A DNA stretch of 32,354 bases. Source: Acidobacteriaceae bacterium (GTDB lineage: Bacteria; Acidobacteriota; Terriglobia; Bryobacterales; Bryobacteraceae). Every line of letters starts with the position of its first letter. Position 1 is the first letter of the stretch. Both the position numbers and the translations under genes were made by a program. Below the pieces are notes generated by a model. It ran no database searches and was not told the DNA's origin. It saw nothing but the letters and a program-made list of their open reading frames with translations. Positions 17,906-25,185 of this stretch are shown one piece after another. The stretch is taken from positions 1-32,354 of the forward strand of contig JADCJL010000170.1 of the NCBI GenBank assembly GCA_020247055.1. Direction: 5' to 3'.

Positions 17906-17923
17906 AGCGTAACGCGTTACCCT
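17906..17923. promoter_or_regulatory. Palindromic operator with divergent -10-like elements
   Basis: The 32-bp gap between the divergent phosphoesterase and cysM starts contains a perfect 12-bp palindrome, gtaacgcgttac (17909-17920). Each end runs into a TANNNT box: TACCCT (17918-17923) toward cysM, 6 nt before its ATG, and TACGCT (17906-17911, minus strand) toward the phosphoesterase, 8 nt before its ATG. The symmetry fits a dimeric repressor or activator site between two back-to-back, leaderless promoters. No -35 elements are visible. Confidence 0.4.
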
Positions 17924-17929
17924 GTGTAG

Positions 17930-18835
17930 ATGCACCTGCTCGACGCCATCGGCAACACGCCGCTCTTCCGGCTCGACCGCCTCACTGCCCACCTACCCGG
18001 CATCGAACTCTACGGCAAAGCCGAGTTCTCGAACCCCGGCGGCAGCGTCAAAGACCGCCCGGCGCTCAACATGATCCTCGACGGCGAACGCCGCGGCCTC
18101 CTCACCCCGGACAAAATAATCCTCGACTCCACCTCCGGCAATACCGGCATCGCCTACGCCATGATCGCCGCCGCCCGCGGCTATCAGGTCAAACTCTGCC
18201 TCCCCGCCAACGCCTCTCCGGAACGCAAACAGATCCTCGCCGCCTATGGCGCCGAACTCGTCCTCACCGACCCCGCCACCGGCTCCGACGGCGCCATCCG
18301 CGAGTGCAAGAAGATCTACGCCGCCGACCCCGGCCGCTACTTCTACCCCGACCAGTACAATAACCCCGCCAACTGGCAGGCCCACTACCAAACCACCGCC
18401 CTCGAAATCCTCGCCCAAACCGATCACCGCATCACCCACTTCGTCGCCGCCATGGGCACCTCCGGCACCTTCGTCGGCACCACCCGCCGCCTCAAAGAGG
18501 TCAACCCCGCCATCCAGTGCCTCTCCGCCCAACCCTCCAGCGGCTTCCACGGCCTCGAAGGGCTCAAGCACATGCCCACCGCCATCGTCCCCGGCATCTA
18601 CGACGAATCGCTCGCCGACGACAACCTCTGGATTGAAACCGAAGACGCCTACCGCATGGCCCGCCGCCTCGCCCGCCAGGAAGGCCTCCTCGTCGGCATC
18701 TCCGCCGGCGCCAATGTCCACGGAGCCCTTTCGCTCGCTGAACGCATCAAAAAAGGGGTCATCGTCACCATCCTCTGCGACGGCGCCGAAAAGTACCTCT
18801 CCGAACCCTTCTGGAACGACCCTCAATACTCATGA
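17930..18835 (+). CDS. cysM: Cysteine synthase, CysM type (probably CysO-thiocarboxylate dependent)
   Basis: The 301-residue PLP enzyme belongs to the cysteine synthase family. PLP lysine is K41 in NPGGSVKDR. The substrate loop is SGNTG (69-73), the phosphate-binding loop GTSGT (176-180), and the end reads LCDGAEKYL (282-290). Its neighbours, a JAMM peptidase, a CysO-like carrier and a MoeZ-like activator, match the M. tuberculosis CysM system, in which sulfur comes from a protein thiocarboxylate and the acceptor is O-phosphoserine. At the place of the mycobacterial Arg that binds that phosphate (R220, from memory of the family), this protein has K213 in LKHM, so a positive charge is kept. 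O-phosphoserine use is therefore likely but not proven. The stop overlaps the next start (ATGA). Confidence 0.9.
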   Translation: MHLLDAIGNTPLFRLDRLTAHLPGIELYGKAEFSNPGGSVKDRPALNMILDGERRGLLTPDKIILDSTSGNTGIAYAMIAAARGYQVKLCLPANASPERKQILAAYGAELVLTDPATGSDGAIRECKKIYAADPGRYFYPDQYNNPANWQAHYQTTALEILAQTDHRITHFVAAMGTSGTFVGTTRRLKEVNPAIQCLSAQPSSGFHGLEGLKHMPTAIVPGIYDESLADDNLWIETEDAYRMARRLARQEGLLVGISAGANVHGALSLAERIKKGVIVTILCDGAEKYLSEPFWNDPQYS

Positions 18836-19248
18836 TCCGCGTACACCCCGAACCCTGGGCCACCATGGTCGCCCACGCTGAAGCCACCTACCCCAACGAG
18901 TGCTGCGGCGCCATGCTCGGCACGGCCGATGGCGACGACAAAACCGTCACCGTCGCCCTCCCGCTGGAAAACGCCTACACCGGCGCCCAGGAAGACCGCT
19001 ACGAAATCCGCCCCGAAGATCTCCTCCGCGTCGAGCGCGAAGCCCGCCAGCGCGGCCTCGACGTCATCGGCATCTTCCACTCCCATCCGGACTGCGACGC
19101 CTACTTCTCGAAAACCGACCTCGAAAACTCCTGCCCCTGGTACAGTTTCATCGTCCTCAGCATCCAAAAAGGGAAGTTCCACCACGCCAACAGCTGGCTC
19201 CCCAACGCCGAGCAAACGAAAGCCGAGCAGGAGCCTTTAGAATATTAA
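18832..19248 (+). CDS. mec: JAMM/MPN+ metallopeptidase (Mec-like, processes CysO)
   Basis: The 138-residue zinc peptidase has the complete JAMM signature: E23 (YPNECCG), H83 and H85 in HSHP, seven residues, then S93 and D96. It is cytoplasmic and small, as for bacterial Mov34/MPN/PAD-1 proteins linked to sulfur carriers. In M. tuberculosis Mec+ cuts the cysteine-CysO adduct to release cysteine. In Pseudomonas QbsD and Wolinella HcyD homologues also trim extra residues from the carrier's C-terminus. Both jobs fit here because the adjacent carrier ends in GGRS. The ATG overlaps the cysM stop, showing translational coupling. It is followed after 11 nt by the carrier gene. Confidence 0.9.
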   Translation: MIRVHPEPWATMVAHAEATYPNECCGAMLGTADGDDKTVTVALPLENAYTGAQEDRYEIRPEDLLRVEREARQRGLDVIGIFHSHPDCDAYFSKTDLENSCPWYSFIVLSIQKGKFHHANSWLPNAEQTKAEQEPLEY

Positions 19249-19259
19249 GGAAACGTCTC

Positions 19260-19538
19260 ATGGCCAAGATCCTCATCCCCACCCCCCTGCGGCAGTACGC
19301 CGAAAAGAATAACTCCGTCGAAGTCTCCGGCTCCACCGTCGGCGAAGCGCTCGCCAACCTCACCACGCAGTTCCCCGACCTCCGGAAGAACCTCTACAAC
19401 GACGAAGGCAAACTCCGCAGCTTCGTCAACGTCTACGTCAACGACGAGGACATCCGCTACCTGCAGAAGGATGCCACCGCCATCGCCGATGGCGACACCA
19501 TCTCCATCGTGCCCTCCATCGCCGGCGGCCGCTCCTAA
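19260..19538 (+). CDS. cysO: CysO-like sulfur carrier (ThiS/MoaD fold) with masked C-terminus
   Basis: The 92-residue ubiquitin-fold sulfur carrier resembles mycobacterial CysO along its length: VGEALANLTTQFPDL, LRSFVNVYVNDEDIRYL and TAIADGDTISIVPSIAGG. ThiS/MoaD carriers are adenylated and thiocarboxylated on a terminal Gly-Gly. Here GG (89-90) is followed by Arg-Ser, so the tail must be trimmed before activation, most likely by the JAMM peptidase encoded next door. It is the sulfur donor for CysM. AAGGA at 19247-19251 gives a good Shine-Dalgarno for the ATG at 19260; the upstream open frame in this phase is not coding. The MoeZ-like gene follows after 9 nt. Confidence 0.9.
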   Translation: MAKILIPTPLRQYAEKNNSVEVSGSTVGEALANLTTQFPDLRKNLYNDEGKLRSFVNVYVNDEDIRYLQKDATAIADGDTISIVPSIAGGRS

Positions 19539-19547
19539 CCACCTGTC

Positions 19548-20675
19548 ATGCTCACGCAAGAAGAGATCTCCCGCTATAGCCGGCACCTCATCATGCCGGA
19601 GGTCGGCGTCGCCGGCCAGGAAAAACTCAAAGCCGCGAAAGTCCTCCTCATCGGCACCGGCGGCCTCGGCGCCCCCGTCGCCATGTACCTCGCCGCGGCC
19701 GGCGTCGGCACCATCGGCCTCGTCGATTTCGACGTCGTCGATGTCTCGAACCTCCAGCGCCAGGTCATCCACGGCACCAAGGACATCGGCAAGAAGAAGA
19801 TCGACTCGGCCGAAGAGACGATGCGCGACATCAACCCGCTCATCAAAATCATCAAGCACGAAGTCGCCCTCTCGAGCGCCAACGCCCTCGAAATCCTGAA
19901 GGATTACGACATCATCGCCGACGGCACCGACAACTTCCCCACCCGCTTTTTGATCAACGACGCCTGCGTCCTGCTCAACAAGCCCAACGTCTACGCCTCC
20001 ATCTTCCGCTTCGAAGGCCAGGCGACCATCTTCGCCGCCGAAGGCGGCCCTTGCTACCGCTGCCTCTATCCGGAACCGCCTCCTCCGGGCCTCGTCCCCA
20101 GCTGCGCCGAAGGTGGCGTGCTCGGCATTCTCCCCGGCGTTGTCGGCCTGTTGCAGGCCACCGAAGTCGTCAAGCTCATCCTCGGCGCCGGCGAACCGCT
20201 CATCGGCCGTCTGCTGCTTTATGACGCCCTCGCCATGAAGTTCCGCGAACTCAAGCTCCGCAAGAACCCCGAGTGCCTCTGCGCCACCGGCCAAGTGAAG
20301 CTCATCGACTACGAACAGTTCTGCGGCATCCCCAAACAACCGGAGCCCCCGCCCATGTCTGCCGAAATCAGCCCCAAAGAAGTCAAAGCGCTCATCGACG
20401 CCAAGGAAAACTTCGTCCTCATCGATGTCCGTGAGCCGCACGAGTTCCAGATCGGCCGCATCCCCACCTCCACGCTCATCCCGCTCGGGGATCTGCCGAA
20501 AAAGGTAGCCGAACTCGATCCCTCCGCCCACTACGTCCTCCATTGCAAGATGGGCGGCCGCAGCGCCAAAGGGTGCGACGTTCTCCGCCAGGCCGGCTTC
20601 AAGAACGTCCGCAATATGACCGGTGGCATTTCGGCCTGGTCCGATCAGGTCGATCCGTCCGTACCCAAGTATTAG
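19548..20675 (+). CDS. moeZ: MoeZ-like adenylyltransferase/sulfurtransferase (ThiF/MoeB + rhodanese)
   Basis: The 375-residue protein has an E1-like ThiF/MoeB domain (about 1-250) and a rhodanese domain (about 272-368). ATP-binding GTGGLG is at 36-41, N68-R71 in SNLQRQ, and TDN at 127-129. Cys186 (PSCAEGG) is the likely thioester/persulfide Cys and C333 in HCKMGGRS is the rhodanese Cys. It should adenylate the trimmed carrier's C-terminus and then place sulfur on it. The structural zinc pair C169/C172 is normal, but the second pair is C243-L-C245, a CxC where MoeB-type proteins normally have CxxC. The gene completes the cysM-mec-cysO run. No clear Shine-Dalgarno precedes the ATG. Confidence 0.9.
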   Translation: MLTQEEISRYSRHLIMPEVGVAGQEKLKAAKVLLIGTGGLGAPVAMYLAAAGVGTIGLVDFDVVDVSNLQRQVIHGTKDIGKKKIDSAEETMRDINPLIKIIKHEVALSSANALEILKDYDIIADGTDNFPTRFLINDACVLLNKPNVYASIFRFEGQATIFAAEGGPCYRCLYPEPPPPGLVPSCAEGGVLGILPGVVGLLQATEVVKLILGAGEPLIGRLLLYDALAMKFRELKLRKNPECLCATGQVKLIDYEQFCGIPKQPEPPPMSAEISPKEVKALIDAKENFVLIDVREPHEFQIGRIPTSTLIPLGDLPKKVAELDPSAHYVLHCKMGGRSAKGCDVLRQAGFKNVRNMTGGISAWSDQVDPSVPKY

Positions 20676-20687
20676 TCATCAACGATT

Positions 20688-20720
20688 CATAGGCTACGCG
20701 CTACGATGGTGTAGCCTATG
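20688..20720 (+). promoter_or_regulatory. 10-bp inverted repeat enclosing the receptor 3 start codon
   Basis: cataggctac (20688-20697) pairs perfectly with gtagcctatg (20711-20720) around a 13-nt loop. The ATG of receptor 3 is the last three bases of the right arm. If transcribed from upstream, the start codon would be base-paired. A TACGAT box (20702-20707) in the loop could instead start a shorter transcript lacking the left arm. The repeat may also be a DNA-binding site or a weak terminator of the cys operon. Confidence 0.5.
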
Positions 20721-23700
20721 CGTCGATTTCTGCTTTGTCTGCTGGCCCTCGCGGCCCTTCCCCTCTCTGCCCAGTTTGACTCGGCCACCGTCCTCGGCCT
20801 CGTCCGCGACTCCTCGGGCCTCGGCATCCCCAAAGCCAAGCTGAAACTCACCAACGTGCGCACCGGCGTCGAAGCCTCCGCGGAGGCCGATGGCGCCGGC
20901 GCTTATCAATTCCTCACCGTCCGCGCCGGCCGCTACAAGATCGCCGCCGAAGCCGCCGGCTTCAAAACCGCGGTCGCGCAGGAGTTCGAAGTCACCGTCA
21001 ACGCCCGCCAGCGCGTCGACCTCCAACTCGAAGTCGGCGCCACCACCGAAAGCGTTACCATCAACGCCGCCGCCCAGGTGCTGGAAACCGACACCAGCTC
21101 CCGCGGCACCGTCGTCGGCACCCAGCAGGTCGTCAACCTCCCGCTCAACGGCCGCGCCTACGCCGACCTCGCCCTCCTCGCCCCCGGCGTCCGCCGCAGC
21201 GGCATCGCCAACTCGCGCGACGCCTCCTTCAACGTCAACGGCATGCGCAGTTCGCAGAATAACTTCGTCGTCGACGGCGTCGACAACAACTCCTACGGCA
21301 CCTCGAACCAGGGCTTCTCCAATCAGGTCGTCCAGATCACCCCGGACGCCGTCCAGGAGTTTCGCCTCGAAACCAACAACTTCTCGGCCGAATTCGGCCG
21401 CGCCGGCGGCGCTGTCATCAACGCCTCCATCCGCAGCGGCACCAACGAACTCCACGCCTCCGTCTGGGAGTACCTGCGCAACACCTCGCTCAACGCCACC
21501 GGCTTCTTCAAGCCCGTCAACAATCAGAAGCCCACGCTGATCCAGAATCAGTTCGGCGCCGCCATGGGCGGAGCGCTCGTCAAAAACAAGATGTTCGTCT
21601 TCGGCGACTACGAAGGCTACCGCCGCGTCAGCCGCACCATCACCTACGCCACGCTTCCCTCGCTCGCCATGCGCCAGGGCAACCTCGGCATCCCCATCCG
21701 CAACCCCTACACCGGCGAAATCTACCCGAACGGTGTCATCCCCGCCAGCGCCATCTCCCGCTCGGCCCGCGAAATCCTCGCCGACCTGCCCGCGCCCAAC
21801 CGCGCCGGCACCGGCCCGCTTGGCGTCGGCAATAACTTCGAATCCCAGCCCCGCCGCACCGACCAGAACGACAAAGGCGACATCCGCTACGACCAGTACT
21901 TCAACGACAAGTGGACCGCCTTCGCCCGCTACAGCCACCGGCTGATGAACAACCTCGAACCGCCCGCCATCCCCGGCCCCTCCGGCGGCGACTCCAACGG
22001 CACCGTCCGCGTCCGCAACGAACAGATGGCCGTCGGCAGCACCTACACCATCAACCCCACCTCGCTCATCGAAATCCGCGCCGGCATCTCCCGCACCGAA
22101 GGCGGCAAGTTCCCCATGTTCGTCGGCACCCCCACCATCGGCGACCGCTTCGGCATCCCCAATATCCCGAACGATCCCCGCTTCACCGGCGGCGTCATGA
22201 GCACCGGCATCAATGGATTCACCTCCATCGGCGTCCAGGGCTCGAACCCCCAGTTCCAGAACCCCTTCGTCATCAACCCCAAAGTCAACTATTCCAAGAT
22301 CCTCCGCAAACACAGCCTCAAAGCCGGCTACGAGTACCAGAGCATCGATACCGACATCGATGACTTCAACCCCAAATACGGCTCCAGCGGCTTCTCTGGC
22401 CGCTTCTCGCAGGCCCCCGGCACGCCCAACGACGACCGCCAATTTGTCGCCGACTACCTGTTCGGCGCCCGCTCCACCTACCAGCTCAACACGGCGACCA
22501 TCGTCAATTACCGCCAGCGGATGCACTTCCTCTACCTCCAGGACGACTACAAAGTCTCCCGCCGCCTCACGCTGAACGTCGGCCTCCGCTACGAGTTCGC
22601 CACCCCGCAGTGGGAGGGCGCCAACCGCCTGTCCAACTTCGACCCGGCCACCAACACCATGGTCTTCGCCAAGGACGGCTCCCTCCGCGACCGCGCCCTC
22701 GTCAACCCCGACCGCAACAACTTCGCCCCCCGCATCGGCGCCGCCTACACGCTCAACGATAAGACGGTCCTCCGCGCCGCCTTCGGCGTCAGCTATCTAC
22801 ACTTCAACCGCATGGGCGGCGAAAACCTGCTCGCCTACAACCTGCCGTTCATCCTCAACCCGAACATCAACCAGGTCGCCCCGGCCGTCCCCAGCGGCGG
22901 GCAGCCCCTCTGCCCCTCCACCGGCAGCTACAACCCGGCCACCTGCTTCCTGCCCTTTGAGCGCGGCTTCCCGAACAACTTCCTCAACATCGCCAACGTG
23001 CGCACCAACACCGTCCGCACCAACCAGATCCCCTTCGGCCTGCCCTCGGCCTCGGTGAAGAGCACCCACTTCACCATCCAACGGCAGATCGCCGCGGGCC
23101 TCGTCCTCGACCTCGGCTACGTCGGCACCTTCGGCCGTAACATGATGATCCTCGGCGACCTCAACACCGCCCGCGTCAATCAGCCCGGCCAGAATCTGCC
23201 GGTCGATGCCCGCCGGCCCATCCAGGGCTTCAGCTACATCCAATCGGCCTTCCCCGGCGGCTTCCTCGACTATCACGCCTTCCAGGCCAAGCTCGAGCGC
23301 AAGTTCTCGAACGGCTTCTACTTCCTCAACTCCTTCACCTGGTCCAAGGCCATCGACAACGCCTCGGGCCATCTCGAAGCCCAAAACGGCGACAACAGCC
23401 GCGTCAACTACGAAAACCTCGCCGCCGAAAAAGGCCTGAGCGGCTACGACCAGCCCTTCAATAACGTCACCACGTTCCTCTACGACCTGCCCTTCGGCCA
23501 GGGCCGCCGCTTCGGCGCCGGCTGGAACAAGGCTACCGATCTGGTCGCCGGCGGTTGGCGCCTTTCGGCCATCAACTTCGCCGGCAGCGGCACGCCGGTC
23601 AACCTCAGCTGGGGCCCGTCGGCGCAGTTCCAGGTGAGCGGCGCACCCACCTACCGCCCCAACATCTCCGGCAACCCGCTCGTGCCCGAAGGGCAGCGGT

Positions 23701-24005
23701 CGGTAGCGCGCTGGCTCGATTCGGCGGTCGTCTCCATCCCCACCGACCCCCGCTTCCCCTTCGGCAACGCGGGTCGCAACATCGTCCGCGGACCCTCGCT
23801 CCAACAGATGAACTTCGGCCTCCACAAGGACTTCTACATCACCGAAAAGTTCAAGACCGAGTTCCGCATGGAAGCCTTCAACTTCTTCAATAAAAGCAAC
23901 CTCGGCAACCCGAACGGCAACCGCTCGGCGGGCGGCTTTGGCACCATCACCGGCCTGAACGGGCCGGCGCGCGAAATCCAGTTCGCGCTCCGCTTGGCGT
24001 TCTAA
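20718..24005 (+). CDS. Oar-like TonB-dependent receptor (receptor 3)
   Basis: The 1095-residue receptor has a signal peptide (1-18, LSA/QF). The carboxypeptidase-regulatory-like domain (about 20-110) includes GLVRDSSGLGIPKAKLKL and YQFLTVRAGRYKIAAEA. A plug (about 115-255) contains LPLNGRAYADLALLAPGV, FNVNGMRSSQNNFVVDGVD and SGTNELHASVWEYL. The barrel ends in IQFALRLAF. The order matches receptors 1 and 2 but the three differ clearly in sequence, so they are old paralogues and not recent copies. There is no Shine-Dalgarno and the ATG lies in an inverted repeat. It starts 42 nt after moeZ and is followed by a hairpin and an exported NHL-like gene. Substrate unknown. Confidence 0.9.
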   Translation: MRRFLLCLLALAALPLSAQFDSATVLGLVRDSSGLGIPKAKLKLTNVRTGVEASAEADGAGAYQFLTVRAGRYKIAAEAAGFKTAVAQEFEVTVNARQRVDLQLEVGATTESVTINAAAQVLETDTSSRGTVVGTQQVVNLPLNGRAYADLALLAPGVRRSGIANSRDASFNVNGMRSSQNNFVVDGVDNNSYGTSNQGFSNQVVQITPDAVQEFRLETNNFSAEFGRAGGAVINASIRSGTNELHASVWEYLRNTSLNATGFFKPVNNQKPTLIQNQFGAAMGGALVKNKMFVFGDYEGYRRVSRTITYATLPSLAMRQGNLGIPIRNPYTGEIYPNGVIPASAISRSAREILADLPAPNRAGTGPLGVGNNFESQPRRTDQNDKGDIRYDQYFNDKWTAFARYSHRLMNNLEPPAIPGPSGGDSNGTVRVRNEQMAVGSTYTINPTSLIEIRAGISRTEGGKFPMFVGTPTIGDRFGIPNIPNDPRFTGGVMSTGINGFTSIGVQGSNPQFQNPFVINPKVNYSKILRKHSLKAGYEYQSIDTDIDDFNPKYGSSGFSGRFSQAPGTPNDDRQFVADYLFGARSTYQLNTATIVNYRQRMHFLYLQDDYKVSRRLTLNVGLRYEFATPQWEGANRLSNFDPATNTMVFAKDGSLRDRALVNPDRNNFAPRIGAAYTLNDKTVLRAAFGVSYLHFNRMGGENLLAYNLPFILNPNINQVAPAVPSGGQPLCPSTGSYNPATCFLPFERGFPNNFLNIANVRTNTVRTNQIPFGLPSASVKSTHFTIQRQIAAGLVLDLGYVGTFGRNMMILGDLNTARVNQPGQNLPVDARRPIQGFSYIQSAFPGGFLDYHAFQAKLERKFSNGFYFLNSFTWSKAIDNASGHLEAQNGDNSRVNYENLAAEKGLSGYDQPFNNVTTFLYDLPFGQGRRFGAGWNKATDLVAGGWRLSAINFAGSGTPVNLSWGPSAQFQVSGAPTYRPNISGNPLVPEGQRSVARWLDSAVVSIPTDPRFPFGNAGRNIVRGPSLQQMNFGLHKDFYITEKFKTEFRMEAFNFFNKSNLGNPNGNRSAGGFGTITGLNGPAREIQFALRLAF

Positions 24006-24014
24006 CCGGCGGTG

Positions 24015-24045
24015 CGGGGCGCGCGCCCTTCCCGCGCGCGCCCCG
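24015..24045 (+). terminator. Strong GC hairpin after receptor 3
   Basis: A perfect 12-bp stem (cggggcgcgcgc at 24015-24026 with gcgcgcgccccg at 24034-24045) closes a 7-nt loop, 9 nt after the stop codon. No T run follows. Three bases later a TATACT box begins, so this hairpin probably insulates the next promoter from read-through. Confidence 0.65.
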
Positions 24046-24048
24046 CGG

Positions 24049-24054
24049 TATACT
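24049..24054 (+). promoter_or_regulatory. Candidate -10 element (TATACT) for the NHL-like gene
   Basis: TATACT lies 46 nt before the ATG at 24101. The resulting leader contains GGGGAGG (24082-24088), a strong Shine-Dalgarno although 12 nt from the ATG, slightly far. No -35 is visible because the expected place is in the GC hairpin. Confidence 0.35.
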
Positions 24055-24100
24055 CCGCTTCCGCGGATGTGATTGAATAACGGGGAGGCTTCCCATCCGC

Positions 24101-25171
24101 ATGAAACGATTCTTCAGCGTCACACTCTCCCTGGCTCTTCTGGCCCTCGCCTGGCACCTCGCCCCGGGCGGCGCCACCTCCGCTCTCGGCCAAGCCGGCA
24201 ATATCAGCGGCCAGGGCAAATACAAGTTCCGCGTTCTGTTCAACTCCTCCCACCTTCCCGCCGAAGCGCAGAAGGTTCTCAAAGCCGCTCACGGCGGCTT
24301 CGCCATCGATAGCCGCAAGGGCAAAGGCGATATCTACTTCGCTCTGCCCGGCGCCGGCATCATTCAGATCAGCTCGGACCTGAAGTCCACCAAGATGCTG
24401 CCTACCGACCCGGCCATGCGCGATACCAACATGCACAACGCCCTGTTCTGGAAGGCCCAGGACGGTACGCCGCTGCTCTCCTTCCCCGGCAACTCGGTCG
24501 GCAAGATCTTCACTACCGCCATGGACGGCAAGCTGATCGGCACGCTCAACGCCCCGGCGGCGAACACCGACATGGGCAACCCCACCGCCAACGCCTACTT
24601 CGCCGGCGGCGGCGCCTTCGTGCCCACCGACGTCGAACAGCTCGACGGCATGTTCTATATCCCCACCGGCTACTCGAAGCTCGACTACGTGCTGACGGCC
24701 AAGATCAACTCCGTCAGCCCCTTTAACGCCTCCTGGAACCCGCTCGCCTTCGGCGGCCGCGGCACCGGTCCCGGCCAGCTCGGCACCGGCCACGGCATCG
24801 CCATCCCCCGTGGCACCACCCGCATCGACGTCGCCGACCGGCCCAACTCGGAAATCGACCGCTACAGCCGCACCGGCGAGTATCTGTCCACCCTGAGCCT
24901 GCCCAAGGGCTCCTTCCCCTGCGACATCCAGTACCTCGATAAGTTCGCCGTCGTCGGCGCGCTGCACGGACCGGACCGCAGCAAGGGCGCGCCCATCTAC
25001 CTGCTCGAAAACGACCAGGTGGTCTCCACCATCATGCCCAAGGAAGAGCTCGGCCTGTCCAACTTCCAGCACATCCACAACGCCGTCATCAAGAAGCAGG
25101 GCGGCAAGCTGTTCATCATCGCGCAGGCCTGGAATCCGGGTGACTTCGCGATCCTCGAACAGGTGAAGTAA
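24101..25171 (+). CDS. Exported NHL/six-bladed beta-propeller-like protein
   Basis: The 356-residue protein has a clear signal peptide (MKRFFSVTLSLALLALAWHL, cleavage probably near ALGQA, about 33). The rest is beta-rich with propeller-type blades. The best is NHL-like: GTGPGQLGTGHGIAIP followed by RIDVADRPNSEIDRYSRTG and LSTLSLP (about 226-268). GGFAIDSRKGKGDIYFA and DAKFAV-like segments look like further blades. NHL propellers bind ligands or act as lyases or hydrolases; no catalytic set can be assigned. Codon use is more balanced, with many AAG and CTG codons, unlike the C-ending codons of the genes before it, which may reflect higher expression. It ends against the convergent uridine kinase gene. 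Confidence 0.78.
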   Translation: MKRFFSVTLSLALLALAWHLAPGGATSALGQAGNISGQGKYKFRVLFNSSHLPAEAQKVLKAAHGGFAIDSRKGKGDIYFALPGAGIIQISSDLKSTKMLPTDPAMRDTNMHNALFWKAQDGTPLLSFPGNSVGKIFTTAMDGKLIGTLNAPAANTDMGNPTANAYFAGGGAFVPTDVEQLDGMFYIPTGYSKLDYVLTAKINSVSPFNASWNPLAFGGRGTGPGQLGTGHGIAIPRGTTRIDVADRPNSEIDRYSRTGEYLSTLSLPKGSFPCDIQYLDKFAVVGALHGPDRSKGAPIYLLENDQVVSTIMPKEELGLSNFQHIHNAVIKKQGGKLFIIAQAWNPGDFAILEQVK

Positions 25172-25185
25172 GACAGCCTCGCGGC

